DNA from: CAZGYE01 sp964530165
GTDB lineage: Bacteria; Planctomycetota; Planctomycetia; Planctomycetales; Planctomycetaceae
Direction of reading: 5' to 3'
DNA length: 7,382 bases
NCBI GenBank assembly: GCA_964530165.1
Contig: CAZGYE010000295.1
Location: forward strand, 1 to 7,382
Of the stretch, positions 5,848 through 7,382 are shown piece by piece; position 1 is the stretch's first letter, and each line of letters opens with the position of its first letter. The notes below the pieces were generated by a model. It ran no database searches. It was not told the DNA's origin and saw only the letters and a program-made list of their open reading frames with translations. The translations under genes were made by a program, and so were the position numbers.

Positions 5848-5882
5848 TTTTTTCTTTTTCCTTTTGCCTTTGTACTTTTGCC
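5848..5882 (-). repeat. Heptad tandem array (GGCAAAA type) abutting the serC stop
   Basis: On the plus strand five 7-base units run from 5848 to 5882, including TTTTGCC twice, TTTTTCC and TTTGTAC. The array ends one base before the serC stop codon. On the minus, serC-sense, strand it is A/G-rich, so it would not act as a T-tract terminator for serC. A sister array is at 7337-7364, just beyond copy 2 of the element. Confidence 0.7.
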
Positions 5883-5883
5883 T

Positions 5884-6966
5884 TCACGACTGGTCTGCTT
5901 CGAACTGACGCATGGCGTCCAGCAGTGCGTCGACTCCCTCGCTGGGAAATGCATTATACAAACTGGCGCGCATTCCGCCCACGCTACGATGCCCTTTCAG
6001 CCCCGCCAACCCGACTGCTTGGGCGGCCGCGACGAATTTCGCGTCGAGATCCGCATCGCCGGTGACGAACGTGACGTTCATCATGGATCGGCTTTGCTTC
6101 TCGGCCGTCGGTTGGAACAGGCGGCTTTCGGCGAGGAAGTCGTAAAGCCTGTTCGCTTTCTCGCGGTTTCGTTGCTCGATCGCCTGCAGACCGCCCTGCT
6201 GTTCGAGCCACTTCAGCACCAGCCCCATCACGTAAATGCCGAACGTGGGCGGCGTATTGTAGCGCGAGCCGGCCGCAGCATGGGCGCGGTACTGTAGCAT
6301 CGTGGGCAACTCTGACGAGCCGCGCTCCACCAAATCGTTGCGAACGATGACCAGCGCCACCCCACTGGGCCCCAGGTTCTTTTGCGCGCCGGCATAGAGG
6401 ATCCCGTAACGAGTGACGTCGATCGGGCGAGAGAAGATGTCGCTGCTGGCGTCGCAGGCGAGGAAACTGCCCTCTGGAATCTCCGGTTCGGCGGCGAACT
6501 GAGTCCCGAAAATTGTGTTGTTCGATGTAAAGTGAACGTACGCCGGCGTGTCGCTGTAACTGCGCGATTCGGGAATGGTGGAGAAATTGCATTCTTCGCT
6601 GGAACAGGCAACGTGGACGTTGCCAAATACCTTGGCTTCTTTCAGCGCTTTCTTCGACCAGGAACCGGTCACCAGATAATCGGCCGTCCGGTCTGGCGTG
6701 AGGAAGTTCATCGGCAGCATGAAGAACTGCGTCGAGGCACCCCCTTGCAGGAACAGAACGCTGTAATCGTCGGGAATTCCGGCCAGCTTCCGACACAGCG
6801 ACTCCGCCTCCTCACAGACCGCGCTGAACGCCTTGCCGCGGTGCGAATGTTCGAGAATCCCGATACCGGTCTCACCCAGAGACAGCAGATTCTCGCGGGC
6901 CTCTTCGAGCACCGGCACCGGCAACACTGCAGGGCCTGCTGAAAAATTGAACACTCGTTTCGTCAT
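5884..6966 (-). CDS. serC: Phosphoserine aminotransferase
   Basis: SerC converts 3-phosphohydroxypyruvate plus glutamate to phosphoserine, the second step of serine synthesis; in many bacteria it also acts in pyridoxal phosphate synthesis. It is a cytoplasmic PLP enzyme. The protein has 360 residues (E. coli 362) and is intact. It begins VFNFSAGPAVLP (5-16), with SHRGKAF (41-47) carrying substrate-binding R42, LQGGASTQF (73-81) for the cofactor phosphate, W103, D172 in CDASSD, the Schiff-base lysine K196 in YAGAQKNLGPSG (191-202), NTPPTFGIY (237-245) and the C-terminal GHRSVGGMRASLYNA (325-339). ATG 6966 is supported by GGAG eight bases upstream. serA and serB are not adjacent here. The gene is bracketed by two direct copies of a 161-base element, so this roughly 1.6-kb segment could be lost or amplified by recombination. 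The function is secure. Confidence 0.97.
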   Translation of the reverse strand: MTKRVFNFSAGPAVLPVPVLEEARENLLSLGETGIGILEHSHRGKAFSAVCEEAESLCRKLAGIPDDYSVLFLQGGASTQFFMLPMNFLTPDRTADYLVTGSWSKKALKEAKVFGNVHVACSSEECNFSTIPESRSYSDTPAYVHFTSNNTIFGTQFAAEPEIPEGSFLACDASSDIFSRPIDVTRYGILYAGAQKNLGPSGVALVIVRNDLVERGSSELPTMLQYRAHAAAGSRYNTPPTFGIYVMGLVLKWLEQQGGLQAIEQRNREKANRLYDFLAESRLFQPTAEKQSRSMMNVTFVTGDADLDAKFVAAAQAVGLAGLKGHRSVGGMRASLYNAFPSEGVDALLDAMRQFEADQS

Positions 6967-6973
6967 CGCAAAG

Positions 6974-6979
6974 TCTCCG
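6974..6979 (-). promoter_or_regulatory. Ribosome binding site of serC
   Basis: The minus strand reads CGGAGA here, placing GGAG (6978-6975) eight bases before ATG 6966. It confirms the start chosen for serC. Confidence 0.65.
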
Positions 6980-7146
6980 TACCTCGATTACCAACGTGAG
7001 GTTGCATGCTATCCGCGATGCAGACACAATTCCAGAGCGATTCGGAAGATGCCAGCAACATGATCGCAACAATTTGAGCTTGATCGGCTTGCGGCGTGCG
7101 CGTAACATCCGTGCGGCCGTCGGCGCGCAAGGAAAAAGGAAAAGAG
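6980..7146. other. Gene-free serC upstream region
   Basis: Together with the repeats that follow, 6967-7382 holds no gene that can be supported. The reading frames here have no recognisable protein similarity and run through the repeats. This part should carry the serC promoter; the best minus-strand pair found (TTGCTG, 18 bases, TGGAAT) is too weak to annotate. The stretch 7129-7146 is a pure purine tract in which the second copy of the 161-base element begins. No tRNA or riboswitch structure was recognised. Confidence 0.5.
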
Positions 7147-7307
7147 GTAACTGTTTAGCCAAATGCGGTGATGAGGAAATTAGGAACCCAGGAAGACAGG
7201 AGAAAGACGATTTCCGAGATTCCTGCTTTCCTGGTTTCTTAATAATCATCCTTTCACCACGAAACACATTGTGGAGACGAACTTGCTCCAGATGGCTAAG
7301 GTATTAC
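7147..7307. mobile_element. 161-bp MITE-like element, copy 2
   Basis: This copy aligns without gaps to 5686-5846 over all 161 bases, with about 22 differences by hand count (about 86% identity). The left 14-base end is identical to copy 1; the right end (7294-7307, GGCTAAGGTATTAC) has drifted, so its own ends match at about 10 of 14. Most differences are in the right third; bases 7167-7239 are almost unchanged. The flanking eight bases (GAAAAGAG and GAAGGAAA) are not an exact duplication, suggesting an older insertion or an origin other than transposition. Confidence 0.78.
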
Positions 7308-7336
7308 GAAGGAAAAAGTTCTCCCTCTTCTCCCCC

Positions 7337-7364
7337 TTTTGCCTTTTGCCTTTTTACTTTTTCC
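7337..7364 (-). repeat. Heptad tandem array (GGCAAAA type)
   Basis: Four 7-base units on the plus strand read TTTTGCC, TTTTGCC, TTTTTAC and TTTTTCC. They match in type and relative position the array at 5848-5882 beside copy 1, with a pyrimidine-rich stretch (7319-7336) between this array and copy 2. Nothing recognisable follows to the window end. Confidence 0.65.
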
Positions 7365-7382
7365 TTATGAACATGAGGCGCC

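Noticed and set aside
5848..5882. T-rich tract considered as a rho-independent terminator
   Set aside because: The T run is on the plus strand, whereas serC is on the minus strand; it is better explained as a heptad array.
6872..7267. 131-codon minus-strand frame overlapping the serC start and copy 2 of the element
   Set aside because: Much of it is translation of the AGGAANNN repeat, and it overlaps the secure serC N-terminus.

Overview
The window looks like ordinary chromosomal housekeeping DNA from a GC-rich bacterium, most likely a planctomycete of the Pirellulales type. That placement is an inference from three things: the flavour of the proteins (dimeric-type glycyl-tRNA synthetase, soluble DPM1-like glycosyltransferase, creatininase-family protein); intergenic gaps packed with palindromic and short tandem repeats; and recollection of similar repeats in that group. 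It was not checked by search. No CRISPR array, phage, toxin-antitoxin, rRNA or tRNA gene is visible.

Layout. The plus strand carries the 3' end of a type I glutamine synthetase (to 341), a candidate sigma70-type promoter (419-447), a complete glycyl-tRNA synthetase (479-1951), a double-palindrome repeat (1967-2047) and a DPM1-like glycosyltransferase (2131-2904). From there to the end every gene is on the minus strand: panB (2901-3725) meets the glycosyltransferase tail to tail with interlocked stop codons, and lies downstream of a creatininase-family gene (3770-4591) with a 44-base gap, a likely two-gene operon. Next come a nested inverted-repeat element (4605-4824), an MTA/SAH-nucleosidase-like phosphorylase (4829-5596), a repeat-rich gap (5597-5883), serC (5884-6966) and a gene-free end (6967-7382).

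The genes share a broad theme of amino-acid, one-carbon and cofactor metabolism: glutamine synthesis, glycine charging, serine synthesis, pantothenate synthesis and SAM by-product salvage. Nothing in the sequence joins them into one pathway, and the frequent gaps argue for several transcription units.

The most interesting content is between the genes. A 161-base element with 14-base inverted ends occurs twice in direct orientation around serC (5686-5846 and 7147-7307); copy 1 has an exact 8-base flanking repeat. A second, unrelated element (4633-4767) has 18-base ends with outward TTGACA boxes around a perfect 25-bp hairpin. A third repeat (1967-2047) has two hairpins whose sequences differ while each keeps its pairing. 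Around these are degenerate tandem arrays with a fixed period of 7 but unrelated sequences. No multi-gene exotic system is present; the repeat ecology is the part worth following.
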